Shown here piece by piece: positions 50,416 through 59,720 of a stretch of DNA of 64,000 bases. The DNA is from Deltaproteobacteria bacterium (lineage in GTDB: Bacteria > Desulfobacterota > Desulfobulbia > Desulfobulbales > Desulfurivibrionaceae): contig DUZW01000001.1 in assembly GCA_013349295.1 (NCBI GenBank), forward strand, positions 62,001 to 126,000. Reading direction: 5' to 3'. The notes beneath the pieces are model-generated. The model searched no databases. It was not told where the DNA came from and saw only the letters and a program-made list of their open reading frames with translations. Within the stretch, counting starts at the first letter, position 1, and each line of letters starts with the position of its first letter. The translations under genes were made by a program, and so were the position numbers.

Positions 50416-52149
50416 TTACTGGGCTCCGGCGATGTCGATATTGGAAAATTCGCTCTGTCCCGCGCTGTTGTAAGCGCAAACCGCGACATAATAAGTCTGG
50501 TTGGCCGCCAGGGTGGCGGTAAGCTCTCTCAATGCCCCCATCTCGATTTCGTCGATGGGGGTGGCCGCCGGATATGGGGCATAGAAAAGCACGTACCCGT
50601 CCGCATGGGCCGCCGATGTCCAGGAAACCGTGACCGCCTGACCGCTGGCGGTCACGGTCAAGACCGGCGGGACAGGAATCTGGGAAGTGATGGGAGTGAT
50701 CCCGCCTTCGTAGGCGCCGATATCGTATACCCCGGCCTGGGGTCTGGCCACGCCGGTGATATCAGTGACTACCCCGGCCCAGGCCAGGGTTTGCCCTGCA
50801 TTCAGACAGGGGGACGCGGTCCCCAGCCGGTAATCGCCGTTGTCCGGATCGAGAAACAGAGGGTCGAGGCTAAGATTGCCACTGCCCTGATAGCCGCCCT
50901 GAACCAGGGAATAATTGACCTTGCCGGTGCCGTTGGCCGCCAGCAGGGACGCGGTGTTGCCCCAGAGAATCGAGTTGGTCACGGTCAGATCGGCATAACT
51001 GCCATACACGCCATAGCCATTATTATCGACAATGGTGCAATTGAAAACGGTTACGACGGAGGAAGACAGGGCATGGATTCCCCCGCCATTGACGCCGGTG
51101 GCCGGGGTGTTATTGGCGAGGATGCAGTTATGCAGCGTAGGAGTCGAAAAGTTCCGGCTGTAAATGCCGCTGCCGCTGTTGGTGTCGATGCGGGTGGCGG
51201 TGAACAGCGGGGTGGCGTAATCGCAGAAAACCCCGCCCCCCAGGGTGGAGGTATTGGCGGTGATGGCACAGTTGGCGAATTGCGGAGCGGCATACCGCAT
51301 GTAGACCCCGCCGCCGTTGCCGCCGGTATTGCCGGAGATCACGCACTGGCTGAAGCTGGGAGAAGAGAGGATGCAGGTGATGCCGCCACCGGGATAGGTG
51401 CTGGAGGCGGTGTTGGCCTCGATCACGCAGCGCGAGAAAACGGGGGCGCCGTCATTGAGGAAGACAAGGCCGCTGCCGGTGTTGCCGGAGATAAGGCTGT
51501 CGCTTACCGTGGGCGAGGCCGCATCGGAAATCAGGCCGCCAAGGGTGTTTCCGGAAATGATCGTTGCGGAGATGACCGGAGAGGCGGAGTCACAAACAAC
51601 CCCGGTCAGGCTGTTGCCGCTGATTTCGCTGTTGGAGACGGTAAGCGAGGCGGAAAGCGCATACAAGCCGTTGCCGCTGTTTTCCGTGATCAGGCAATTG
51701 TCGATCACGGCCGAAGAGGCATAGGCGTGGATCCCGTTACCGACGTTGGCCTGGAGAACACAGGTGCTGATTTTGGGCGAGGCGTCCGCATCGAGATAAA
51801 TCCCGGCCAGGGAAGCGTTCTGGATCGTCACCCCCCTGAGCTCCGAGGAGGCGGTCTCGCCGGTATGAAAATAGAAGCCCCAATCAGCCCCGGTGCAGTC
51901 GATGATGCAGTTGCGCGGCCCATTTTCCGACCTGACGATGATCTTTTTCCCTGAGAAGTCAAGATTGGTGTTGCCGACGCCGGTGTATGTTCCATCGGCG
52001 ATCAGGATCACGTCATTGTCAACAGCTGCGGTAATAGCCGCCTGAATAGTGGGCTGGGTGAGCGGCACCCGAATGGTCGCCGCCGAGGCCATGGTTCCGG
52101 AGACAAGCAACACCAGGGCCAGAATGCCCGCGTACCATGTTTTCTTCAT
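50416..52149 (-). CDS. Secreted right-handed parallel beta-helix protein with fibronectin-III-like end
   Basis: A 577-residue protein with a signal peptide (ending GTMASA-A). From about 30 to 450 there are 20-25-residue rungs of the pectate-lyase-like beta-helix type (ISGNTLGGLISDAASPTVSD, NCAITANTSTLGGGVFC). It ends with a choice-of-anchor-like GVYDIGAYEGG and a fibronectin-III-like domain at about 480-577 (PVPPVLTVTASGQAVTVSWT). No catalytic residues are obvious, so a surface or polysaccharide-binding role is as likely as lyase activity. Confidence 0.82.
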   Translation of the reverse strand: MKKTWYAGILALVLLVSGTMASAATIRVPLTQPTIQAAITAAVDNDVILIADGTYTGVGNTNLDFSGKKIIVRSENGPRNCIIDCTGADWGFYFHTGETASSELRGVTIQNASLAGIYLDADASPKISTCVLQANVGNGIHAYASSAVIDNCLITENSGNGLYALSASLTVSNSEISGNSLTGVVCDSASPVISATIISGNTLGGLISDAASPTVSDSLISGNTGSGLVFLNDGAPVFSRCVIEANTASSTYPGGGITCILSSPSFSQCVISGNTGGNGGGVYMRYAAPQFANCAITANTSTLGGGVFCDYATPLFTATRIDTNSGSGIYSRNFSTPTLHNCILANNTPATGVNGGGIHALSSSVVTVFNCTIVDNNGYGVYGSYADLTVTNSILWGNTASLLAANGTGKVNYSLVQGGYQGSGNLSLDPLFLDPDNGDYRLGTASPCLNAGQTLAWAGVVTDITGVARPQAGVYDIGAYEGGITPITSQIPVPPVLTVTASGQAVTVSWTSAAHADGYVLFYAPYPAATPIDEIEMGALRELTATLAANQTYYVAVCAYNSAGQSEFSNIDIAGAQ

Positions 52150-52318
52150 TGACCACCCCTTGATTCACTGCAAGAAAATTCTGTCGTCATTTCATCGTTT
52201 CGACATTTCGGGCCGGGAATCAAACAAAAAAAACAGATCGAGAAAAATAATGCGCAAAAACGGGACGGGTGGAATCTTCCCTGCATACCGCCGCCGCGAT
52301 GAGTGCCGGGACAACATG

Positions 52319-53215
52319 CTACCCTTTTTCAAATTTTCCGGTCTTGCCTTGCAGGCCATGCCGGAGGCCAAGCGTCATCATCCGCCAATGCTCAAGGCGT
52401 GGCTTACCGAAGATAGTGTAGAATCCATACTTCAGCAGCAGACGCCAACCGTCCACCAATTTCCAGTTGAACGGAACCCAAGCCTCACGATAAAGGAGCA
52501 CTGCATTGCGAAAATGGTAGTAATGCCGCAACGGGCTGTGCATGGGGATATACCGGCCAAAAAACCTGATGGGATCACTACCCAAACTGTGCTTCATCCG
52601 CGCACTGCACACTCCGAAACTCCGATAGCCGAAGCTCTTGGCCCGCAGCCCCCACTCGATATCCACATAATCGATAAACAGGTCTTCACGCATGCCATCG
52701 ACCAACTCCAGAACCTGGAGAGGGATCAGGCACCCGGAGGCAATCAGATACTCCACCTCCGGCACCGAGTCAGAGGTGACACACGGGCAACGTTCCATTC
52801 GCAGACCACGGAGGCGAAGAAAAGGAGGCGGGTTTTGCTGGCGCTCATCGGTGTACCGAGGCCCCACGCAGGCAACCGGCACCCCTTTGTCCAGAAGACG
52901 TTGCTTGGCAAAAAGCAGGGCGGCAACCATGCCCTCCTCGGGCTCGCTGTCCTGATCCAGAAGCAAAACGCTGTTAACGGCGCCTTGCCGCGCTGCCCAG
53001 GCGATGCCCCGATTCTGAGCATGGGCGATGCCGTAATTCCGTCCGAGTTCGAGACAATCAACCCCCGGGAAATGCGCCTGCAACCACGAATCGATCTCGA
53101 CGCTTGAGCCGTTGTCGACCACGACAACCCTGCCGACCTGCGGGATGACCGCGGCCAGCAATCGCGTCAGAGTCGCAAACTCCGGCTGGTAGCTGACCAC
53201 GATGGCGGTCACCAT
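52319..53215 (-). CDS. Family 2 glycosyltransferase, rhamnosyltransferase-like
   Basis: 298 residues from ATG 53215 (MVTAIVVSYQPEFATLTRLL), preceded by AAGGAG. The longer frame needs a TTG start. GT-A fold signs are VVVVDNGSSVEIDSWL, NYGIAHAQNRGIAWA and the metal-binding LLLDQDSEPEEGM. FIDYVDIEWGLRAKSFGYRS and HSPLRHYYHFRNAVLLYREA are typical of the WbbL/RfbF-type rhamnosyltransferases. It probably adds a deoxyhexose to the exported polysaccharide. Confidence 0.9.
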   Translation of the reverse strand: MVTAIVVSYQPEFATLTRLLAAVIPQVGRVVVVDNGSSVEIDSWLQAHFPGVDCLELGRNYGIAHAQNRGIAWAARQGAVNSVLLLDQDSEPEEGMVAALLFAKQRLLDKGVPVACVGPRYTDERQQNPPPFLRLRGLRMERCPCVTSDSVPEVEYLIASGCLIPLQVLELVDGMREDLFIDYVDIEWGLRAKSFGYRSFGVCSARMKHSLGSDPIRFFGRYIPMHSPLRHYYHFRNAVLLYREAWVPFNWKLVDGWRLLLKYGFYTIFGKPRLEHWRMMTLGLRHGLQGKTGKFEKG

Positions 53216-53290
53216 GGATCCGTCTCTCTCCTTCAGCGCGAGCAAGGGCTAACCTCGCTGCTGCTGTTCGCCTCTTTGTCAGGGGCCGAC

Positions 53291-56029
53291 TTAATGGATG
53301 GCGCCATACTCAGAGACAAAAAAATACAGGGTGTTATTCTCCTGCCGCGCACGCAAAATGGCGTGGAAGCTGCCGCCATTCAAGGTCAAGCCGGGAATCG
53401 CCAGATTCAACTCTTCGGAAAGCATGGCCGGTCGGCATCCGGAAAATGCGGACACTCCGACGAGTGCCTGATAACTTGTTATATCATAAATCAACACTCC
53501 CTCCTGGATGCCGCGAAAAGCGAGTTCGGCCGACAGGGGCAGACCGCCGTACTGAATGATGGGGAGGGACAAGTTGAGATCGCTATCCAGAGAGGCGGCG
53601 CAGGCCCCGCCGGTAGTCAGCCCGCCACCGGTCACGGCAAAGCTCCCTGACTCCACCGGGTTGCCCACGGTAACCCCGGCAAGATTTCTGAACGAGACCC
53701 GCACTCTGGCCGCTTCCGTCGACAAGGACGGGAGCAGCCAGGGATAGCGGCCCCTGTCGGGGAAGGAGTTGGCAACCGCCTGCCAGGCCGTGCCGTTCCA
53801 GACATCAATATCGACACTCACCGAATCCGGCGCCGGCAACCATTCGATATCCACTTTCTGTCCCGCCGCCAATCGTGAGCCGCCGACCGGAGAGAGTATC
53901 CGAGCCGCGCCCGTCTGCCGGATCAGCACCGGTCCGTCGCTGTCATCGGCAACCGAACCATCGGTTGTGGCAATCCGCACCTCGGCCCGGCCTGATTTCG
54001 CGGCCGGCAGCGTAATATCGGTAAATCCCGCAGTCACATTGCTTGCCACCTGAGTCTCGATTCCGTCACCATAACGCAAAGTGACATTGACTGCGGAATC
54101 TGACTCCTGCCGCCAAGCAATACGCATGGTGGCGTCGGTTTCGGTCACGGCCCCGTCGCCCGGGGTGCGCAGAATCAGGCCACCGGAAGAAACCGTAAAA
54201 TCCCCGCTTACGCCGCCGGCGCCGAGTGAGTTCCCTGCGGAATCCTTGCAATCGATCTGGAGATGGCCGCGGCCGACTGCCAGCGAACCGGGCAATTCCC
54301 AGGCATAATGACCGACATCCGGATAATTGGCGGCAATGGCGGAGACGGCGCCACTTTCGGCGACATAGAAAAGGTCGACATAGACACAGGCGGAAGACTG
54401 CCAGCGCAGGGTCTTACGGCTGCCTCGGGCAAGCATCTGCCCAGCGTGAGGCTGCAAGACGGTAACGGACGCCGGCTTGCCGAAGGACTCGGACTGGTAG
54501 GGATAGTTATCGCGATTGGTGCCGCCTCGAGTGCCGATGACATCAATGACAAAATCGGTGTAGGGAATGCCGCTGCTTGGATTACCGCTTACGGAAAAAT
54601 TGCTCCAGAAATTGCCGCCCAGGACAGCACCGCCGTCCCATGTTATCTGGGCGGGGCTCGTGGCATAACGGAGATTGGTGTTCAAGTGCCGGTTCAGAAA
54701 AAAGGTGGTTCCGCTGACATCACTGTAAACATACTCTCCGTTGTTGACATGGCTGATGGTATTGCCGAAGAGGGTGTTGCCGCTGCTCGTCTGCAGTATC
54801 ACCCCACCGGTGTTTGTGCCGGCCATCGTGCCGCCAAACCCATCGCGGCCATCGAGGTGATTAAATGCAACCTGATTGTTGATGCCGCCGCGAATATTGA
54901 TCTGTGCGTTGCTGGGGTTGTAGTTCAGGTAGTTGCCGAGAAGGTAGTTATAGGCGGGAGTCTCACCGGGAAAGCTCCCATTGGTGCAGAATTCGGAATT
55001 ATCCCAAATGAATGCGCCGCCGTGGTAATTGCCCCAGACATGATTGCCGAGCAACTGATTGTTGCTGGAACTGAAAATAGTCAAGCCGTTCTCCGGCGAG
55101 CCGGTGATTAAATTTCCGGCCACCAGATTGAAATTGGAGTTGCAGTTCAACCAGATGCCCGTGCCATCCGCGCGTCCTGCCGCCCAACCATCCGAAGCAA
55201 CCGAATTATTGACGACCTGGTTGTATTTGCACCCGTCGGTCAGGGTGATGCCATCGACCCCGAACCCGCTGAGGGTATTGTCGGCCACCCTGGTGTTGGT
55301 GGTATTCAGCATGATGACTCCGGCATGGTGCGCGCCGGACACCGTATTGCCGACCACTTGATTGCCGAGACTGTTCTGGACCGCGATTCCGTGCTGCGTG
55401 GCTGTGTAAAGAACGGCATTGTCCATGATTATGTTATCCTGGCCTGCATAGACATAGATACCGTTGGCATAGGCACTGCGGATCACATTCTCGGCAACAA
55501 CGCAGTTTTTGGCATTGTTGAGCTCGATGCCATGGGTGCCGGAGCTGGTACTGACGGTGATGTCCAGGTCGCGCAGCACGACATCCTGCACAGTCCCCCC
55601 GTTCAGGCTCTGGTAATCCCTGATCAGCACACCCCCTTGGTCGCCGATGAGGGTAAAACCCTCGATCCGGGCGCCATCCGGGTTAGTGAGATAACTGACA
55701 CCGCTGGTAGAGGTATAGGAGGCCGGGTGGACTTTGATCACCTGATCCAGGCCCGCGCCAACCTGCAGGAACGTATTCTCCCGCTGGCCCTGGGCCTTGA
55801 CCGTCACATTACGGATGACATGAAATACCGGGTCCGAAGGGGTATAGATCGTGGCCTGGGCCAGGTAGGTCCCTTCATTGACCAGGATGGTATCACCATC
55901 TTGAGCGTCCCAGATGACCTGGGCCAAATTCATTCCCGGACTGACCACATGGGTTGCGGCCCAGACAGGAAACGCCGAACACCAAGCCAAGCATGACGCG
56001 ACCAACATCAATCCACGCTTCATCTTCAT
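53291..56029 (-). CDS. Large secreted beta-helix protein (NosD-like) with Ig-like repeats
   Basis: A 912-residue protein with a signal peptide (FPVWA-A). A DUF1565/NosD-type parallel beta-helix spans about 30-480 (DTILVNEGTYLAQATIYTPS, GIYVYAGQDNIIMDNAVLYT, NTLSGFGVDGITLTDGC). Two beta-sandwich repeats at about 510-790 contain SVTVLQPHAGQMLARGSRKT and LSPVGGSRLAAGQKVDIEWL. A C-terminal beta domain follows. It is placed between glycosyltransferase genes, like the beta-helix protein at 50416. Polysaccharide epimerase, lyase or adhesin are all possible; I see no decisive active site. Confidence 0.8.
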   Translation of the reverse strand: MKMKRGLMLVASCLAWCSAFPVWAATHVVSPGMNLAQVIWDAQDGDTILVNEGTYLAQATIYTPSDPVFHVIRNVTVKAQGQRENTFLQVGAGLDQVIKVHPASYTSTSGVSYLTNPDGARIEGFTLIGDQGGVLIRDYQSLNGGTVQDVVLRDLDITVSTSSGTHGIELNNAKNCVVAENVIRSAYANGIYVYAGQDNIIMDNAVLYTATQHGIAVQNSLGNQVVGNTVSGAHHAGVIMLNTTNTRVADNTLSGFGVDGITLTDGCKYNQVVNNSVASDGWAAGRADGTGIWLNCNSNFNLVAGNLITGSPENGLTIFSSSNNQLLGNHVWGNYHGGAFIWDNSEFCTNGSFPGETPAYNYLLGNYLNYNPSNAQINIRGGINNQVAFNHLDGRDGFGGTMAGTNTGGVILQTSSGNTLFGNTISHVNNGEYVYSDVSGTTFFLNRHLNTNLRYATSPAQITWDGGAVLGGNFWSNFSVSGNPSSGIPYTDFVIDVIGTRGGTNRDNYPYQSESFGKPASVTVLQPHAGQMLARGSRKTLRWQSSACVYVDLFYVAESGAVSAIAANYPDVGHYAWELPGSLAVGRGHLQIDCKDSAGNSLGAGGVSGDFTVSSGGLILRTPGDGAVTETDATMRIAWRQESDSAVNVTLRYGDGIETQVASNVTAGFTDITLPAAKSGRAEVRIATTDGSVADDSDGPVLIRQTGAARILSPVGGSRLAAGQKVDIEWLPAPDSVSVDIDVWNGTAWQAVANSFPDRGRYPWLLPSLSTEAARVRVSFRNLAGVTVGNPVESGSFAVTGGGLTTGGACAASLDSDLNLSLPIIQYGGLPLSAELAFRGIQEGVLIYDITSYQALVGVSAFSGCRPAMLSEELNLAIPGLTLNGGSFHAILRARQENNTLYFFVSEYGAIH

Positions 56030-56114
56030 TGAGGCAGGCCCTCCCTTTCAGTTTATGTCATCTTCACAATATTCTCCCGCACCCGGCACAATCCGGCGAA
56101 TTGGGCGAGATCTT

Positions 56115-59100
56115 TCAGCAATCAAGGCGCGGCGGCCAGGCCAGACTGAAGTCCTCATGATCGAGGGTCAGGTTCGGGTTGTAGGCCGGATCGGACCGGA
56201 ACAACTCGGGCCAATGTTTTTTGACAAAGGCCAGCTCACGCATGAACCTGGCCTTCTTCTCCGGAGTATCTTCATAGCCGCGGGTCGCGGACTCATGATG
56301 GTACAGCTCGGCATACGGCGTCCAGACATTGCGCAAGCCGGCCTCGCAGAGTCGGAGACACAAGTCCACATCATTGCAGGCGATTTGCAGCTCCGCCTCG
56401 TTGAGACCGCCGAACTTCTCGTAGGTATCCTTGCGGATGAGCAAGCAGGCCCCGGTAATGGCTGAAAATCCCTGGATAAGGCTGGCCCGGGCGGAATAAC
56501 CGAGCGCGCCGCGCGGAAAGCCCTTATGCGCATGCCCGGCCCATCCGCCGATTCCCAAAATAATCCCGCCATGCTGAACGGTGTTGTCGGGGTAAAGGAG
56601 CCGTGCCCCAACCGCCCCAACACCGGGTTGCATGGCAAGGCTGACCATTTCGCTCAGCCAATCGGGGGAGATGACTTCAAGATCGTTATTGAGCAATCCC
56701 ACCACCTCGCCCGAGGCTAAGCGTACGCCGGCATTGTTCAATGCGGAATAGTTAAATGGCCTCTCATCCCGTACTACCTTGACCCGGTCCTCTTGTTCGA
56801 TTTGCCGGAAATACGCAAGGGTCTCAGGATCATTCGATGCATTGTCCAAGATGATGATTTCATAATGAGGATAGGTGGTTTTCGCGAGAATACTTTCGAC
56901 ACATTGCCGGATAAACTTCAACCCGTTGCGCGTTGGTATGATCAGGCTAACCAACGGCAACTTTTCCGGCAGGGCATAGCGAACGCGAAAACCGTGCCCG
57001 ATGAGTTCCGCCCGGGCCGCGATACCCTGCCGGACCAGATGCTCATTCAGCACCCGCTCACCAGCCAACATGGCATACGGCTTGGCTTCCGCCGATAGCG
57101 CCGTACTATCCTGATGCATCCGCCAATGGTAGAGTACTTTGGGAATATGAAGGATCTGCGTGTCCGTGATCTGCTCAATACATCGCAACGCCAAGTCATA
57201 ATCCTGGGCGCCTTCAGCTCCCAGCCGGAAACCACCAAGCTCACGCACCAAATCCGCCCGGTACACCCCGAGATGCGTGATCATGTTATGCGAGTAGAAC
57301 AGATCCCTATTCCAGTCGCACTTGAAATAGGGGGCGAACCTATTCCCCTTGTCGTCAAGCTTATCTTCGTCCGAATATATGAGGCGTGCATCAGAATGAT
57401 TATTGATGGCTTCAGCCACATAAAACAGGGCGTGTTCGCAAAGCACATCATCATGATCCACCAACGCTATCCATTCGCCTGTTGCCAGTTCCAAGGCACT
57501 GTTGGAGGCAAGCGAAATGTGGCCGTTTACCGGACGGAATACGACCTTGATCCGCGGATCCTTTTCCGCGTATCGCTCAAGAAGAGATCGGATGGCAGGA
57601 TCGGTGGAGGCATCATCGGCAATACACAACTCCCAGTATGGGTATATCTGCTTCAGAACCGATTCAATCGCTTCGGTCAGCCATTCCACGTTGGGGTTAT
57701 AGGTCGGCATGATCACTGAAATCAAAGGACGGGTTACGAAATGTTCCATTCTTGCCCGCAGCTTAATGCGATCCTCATCAGTGATCGTATCATAACGGCG
57801 GATCCATTCACCGTAGTCATTTCTATCAAAAACACCGTTCGCTCCAGATGGGGCAGCGGCTTCAGACAGGAGAGATCCTATTCTCCGCTTAATTCCGTAA
57901 AATCCCTCCCGCCGGAATATGGTAATCCCCTTGGCCAGGAAAACAGCGAGCCCCTCGCGCTTGAGCAACACCGACAAAATTTTACTGAAATGCCTGGTCC
58001 GTGCCATCCGACGCCCGAACCAGCGCAAAGGTTGCGTGACGCGCCAGCTGGTCGAGGCGAGCAGATCGTTGATATACGCATCCCGTTCGGCAATAGCCTG
58101 ATTGAGCATGGCGATCTGTACGTCCCGTTCGACGATCTGTTCGTTTTTTTCGGATATCTCGTGCTGGAGTTCCCCCAAGCGCAGATGGACACCGTGCAGC
58201 TCGCCGCGGATTTGGTGGTAGAGATCACCAATGGCCTTAAACTCTTCCGGGCGTATCTGAGCGAGCCATTTGTCAATCAGGGCGGAACCTGCCTGCCGCA
58301 TAATTTCAGGATTGGCGGTTTCTCCAAGCCCGACTGCGGAATCTCCCCCTGTATAGTATGTGGCGCTGACCCGTTCGACATAATTGAAGGGAATCTCTCG
58401 GGCGATTTGCAGCCAGAAGTCCCAATCTTCATAAAGATCGAGTGTTTCATCGAAACGACTCCCTCGCTGCAGGAGGCGGGAGGGGAACAGTACGGCGTGG
58501 ATGGGGATACAATTGCCGAGCAGGAGTTTGGCAAATTCGACTTCGGTCTCGGCGAAACGGGCAACTTCCTTGCGTTGCGAATCTTCCCGCCGCAGGCCGC
58601 GGACGCCGGCATAGGCCGCCGTTTCACCGGGCGCTTTCTGGAGTGCAACCGCCAGATAGTGAATATGCTCAGGGTCAATGGTGTCATCATCATCGAGAAA
58701 CCCAAGAAACTCGCCCTGGCAAGCCGACAGCCCGATATTCGCAGCCCGACCCCGGGAAAGCCCCTCCCCTCCCTGGTTGACTATACGCAGAGGGAAACGT
58801 CCGCAACGGTCGCCAAGATCACTATGCTCGCCCCCCTTGGCGTTGACCACCACCACCTCGATATTGGGCCAGGTTTGCAAGGCGAGGGAATCAAGGGCCT
58901 CGGTCAGGGTCTGGCGATCCATGCTGCGCACGACGATGCTCACCAGAGGGATGTCGGCGCCACAGACGGCAAAACCCTGTTGACGCCGATGAAAAGGCAC
59001 ACCCGCAAACAGCATGGGCAGTGCTTCACCCAACTCGGCCGCCGGGGCGAGAAGAAAGGCCTCGGCGCTCACCGCCTGCTGACCGAGAAAAAATGCCCGA

Positions 59101-59714
59101 TAGCTGTTCAGTCCGGCAATCCGCACATCATAGGGCTGCTCCGCCAGTTGGCTGCGGAAGCACCGCATGGCCTGTTGTTTTTTCCCAGCCACACGGCTTA
59201 TATCGAGGATGAGGTTGGGGTTGGCCAGGGGGGCATTCAGCTCATAGAAGACGGCCTGCCGCTTCCCGCCCAGCCGGCGCAGGGCCTCGCTCCCGGCAAA
59301 GGCCAAGGCTTGGTGGTCGGGATGCAACTCGGTCGGAGCAGGCAGAAAAATCAGGTCTGCCTCGGCGGCCTCTATCGCATTCGAAATACGCTCGATCAGG
59401 GGCTCTCCGTAATTGAGCCCACGGTCCGGCTCCCGCCAAAACATCGGACCGGGAAGCCCGAGAACTTGAGCCGCGGCCAAGGATTCCTGCTCGCGGATTA
59501 CAGCTAACCCCCCACCGGTATTGTCAGCGCCCAAAGCCCCATCGGTGAGCACCAGTTGCGAGACCTCCACCCCAGCCTCCCGCAGCAGACAAAGCGCCCC
59601 CCCACAGCCGAACACCTCGTCGTCGGGGTGCGGCGCCAGAACCAAAACCCGCCGCGCCGAAGGCAGGGCATGGGTCACCAGGGATAACAATTCTTGCTCC
59701 TCCGCGATCTTCAT
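56115..59714 (-). CDS. LmbE deacetylase - triple GT2 fusion for surface polysaccharide synthesis
   Basis: 1199 residues from ATG 59714. A PIG-L/LmbE zinc deacetylase comes first (about 20-230: LAPHPDDEVFGCGGALCLL and PTELHPDHQA). A GT-A domain follows at about 255-480 (SIVVRSMDRQTLTEALDSLA, LGFLDDDDTIDPEHI), then a coiled coil at about 505-550. A second GT-A is at about 665-890 (SVIMPTYNPNVEWLTEAIES, IALVDHDDVL, YSDEDKLD) and a third from about 900 (SLIIPTRNGLKFIRQCVESI, VGLLNNDLEVISPDWL). Such fusions build repeating units by sequential transfer, with LmbE removing N-acetyl groups. It is 6 bp after the radical SAM gene. Confidence 0.88.
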   Translation of the reverse strand: MKIAEEQELLSLVTHALPSARRVLVLAPHPDDEVFGCGGALCLLREAGVEVSQLVLTDGALGADNTGGGLAVIREQESLAAAQVLGLPGPMFWREPDRGLNYGEPLIERISNAIEAAEADLIFLPAPTELHPDHQALAFAGSEALRRLGGKRQAVFYELNAPLANPNLILDISRVAGKKQQAMRCFRSQLAEQPYDVRIAGLNSYRAFFLGQQAVSAEAFLLAPAAELGEALPMLFAGVPFHRRQQGFAVCGADIPLVSIVVRSMDRQTLTEALDSLALQTWPNIEVVVVNAKGGEHSDLGDRCGRFPLRIVNQGGEGLSRGRAANIGLSACQGEFLGFLDDDDTIDPEHIHYLAVALQKAPGETAAYAGVRGLRREDSQRKEVARFAETEVEFAKLLLGNCIPIHAVLFPSRLLQRGSRFDETLDLYEDWDFWLQIAREIPFNYVERVSATYYTGGDSAVGLGETANPEIMRQAGSALIDKWLAQIRPEEFKAIGDLYHQIRGELHGVHLRLGELQHEISEKNEQIVERDVQIAMLNQAIAERDAYINDLLASTSWRVTQPLRWFGRRMARTRHFSKILSVLLKREGLAVFLAKGITIFRREGFYGIKRRIGSLLSEAAAPSGANGVFDRNDYGEWIRRYDTITDEDRIKLRARMEHFVTRPLISVIMPTYNPNVEWLTEAIESVLKQIYPYWELCIADDASTDPAIRSLLERYAEKDPRIKVVFRPVNGHISLASNSALELATGEWIALVDHDDVLCEHALFYVAEAINNHSDARLIYSDEDKLDDKGNRFAPYFKCDWNRDLFYSHNMITHLGVYRADLVRELGGFRLGAEGAQDYDLALRCIEQITDTQILHIPKVLYHWRMHQDSTALSAEAKPYAMLAGERVLNEHLVRQGIAARAELIGHGFRVRYALPEKLPLVSLIIPTRNGLKFIRQCVESILAKTTYPHYEIIILDNASNDPETLAYFRQIEQEDRVKVVRDERPFNYSALNNAGVRLASGEVVGLLNNDLEVISPDWLSEMVSLAMQPGVGAVGARLLYPDNTVQHGGIILGIGGWAGHAHKGFPRGALGYSARASLIQGFSAITGACLLIRKDTYEKFGGLNEAELQIACNDVDLCLRLCEAGLRNVWTPYAELYHHESATRGYEDTPEKKARFMRELAFVKKHWPELFRSDPAYNPNLTLDHEDFSLAWPPRLDC

Positions 59715-59720
59715 ACGCAC

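Noticed and set aside
50407-51954. 515-codon plus-strand frame opposite the beta-helix gene
   Set aside because: Glycine-rich antisense of a repetitive beta-helix; the minus strand has a signal peptide and a terminator at the right end.
57741-59507. 588-codon plus-strand frame opposite the LmbE-GT2 fusion
   Set aside because: The minus strand encodes an intact multi-domain enzyme; the plus frame has no family signature or start context.
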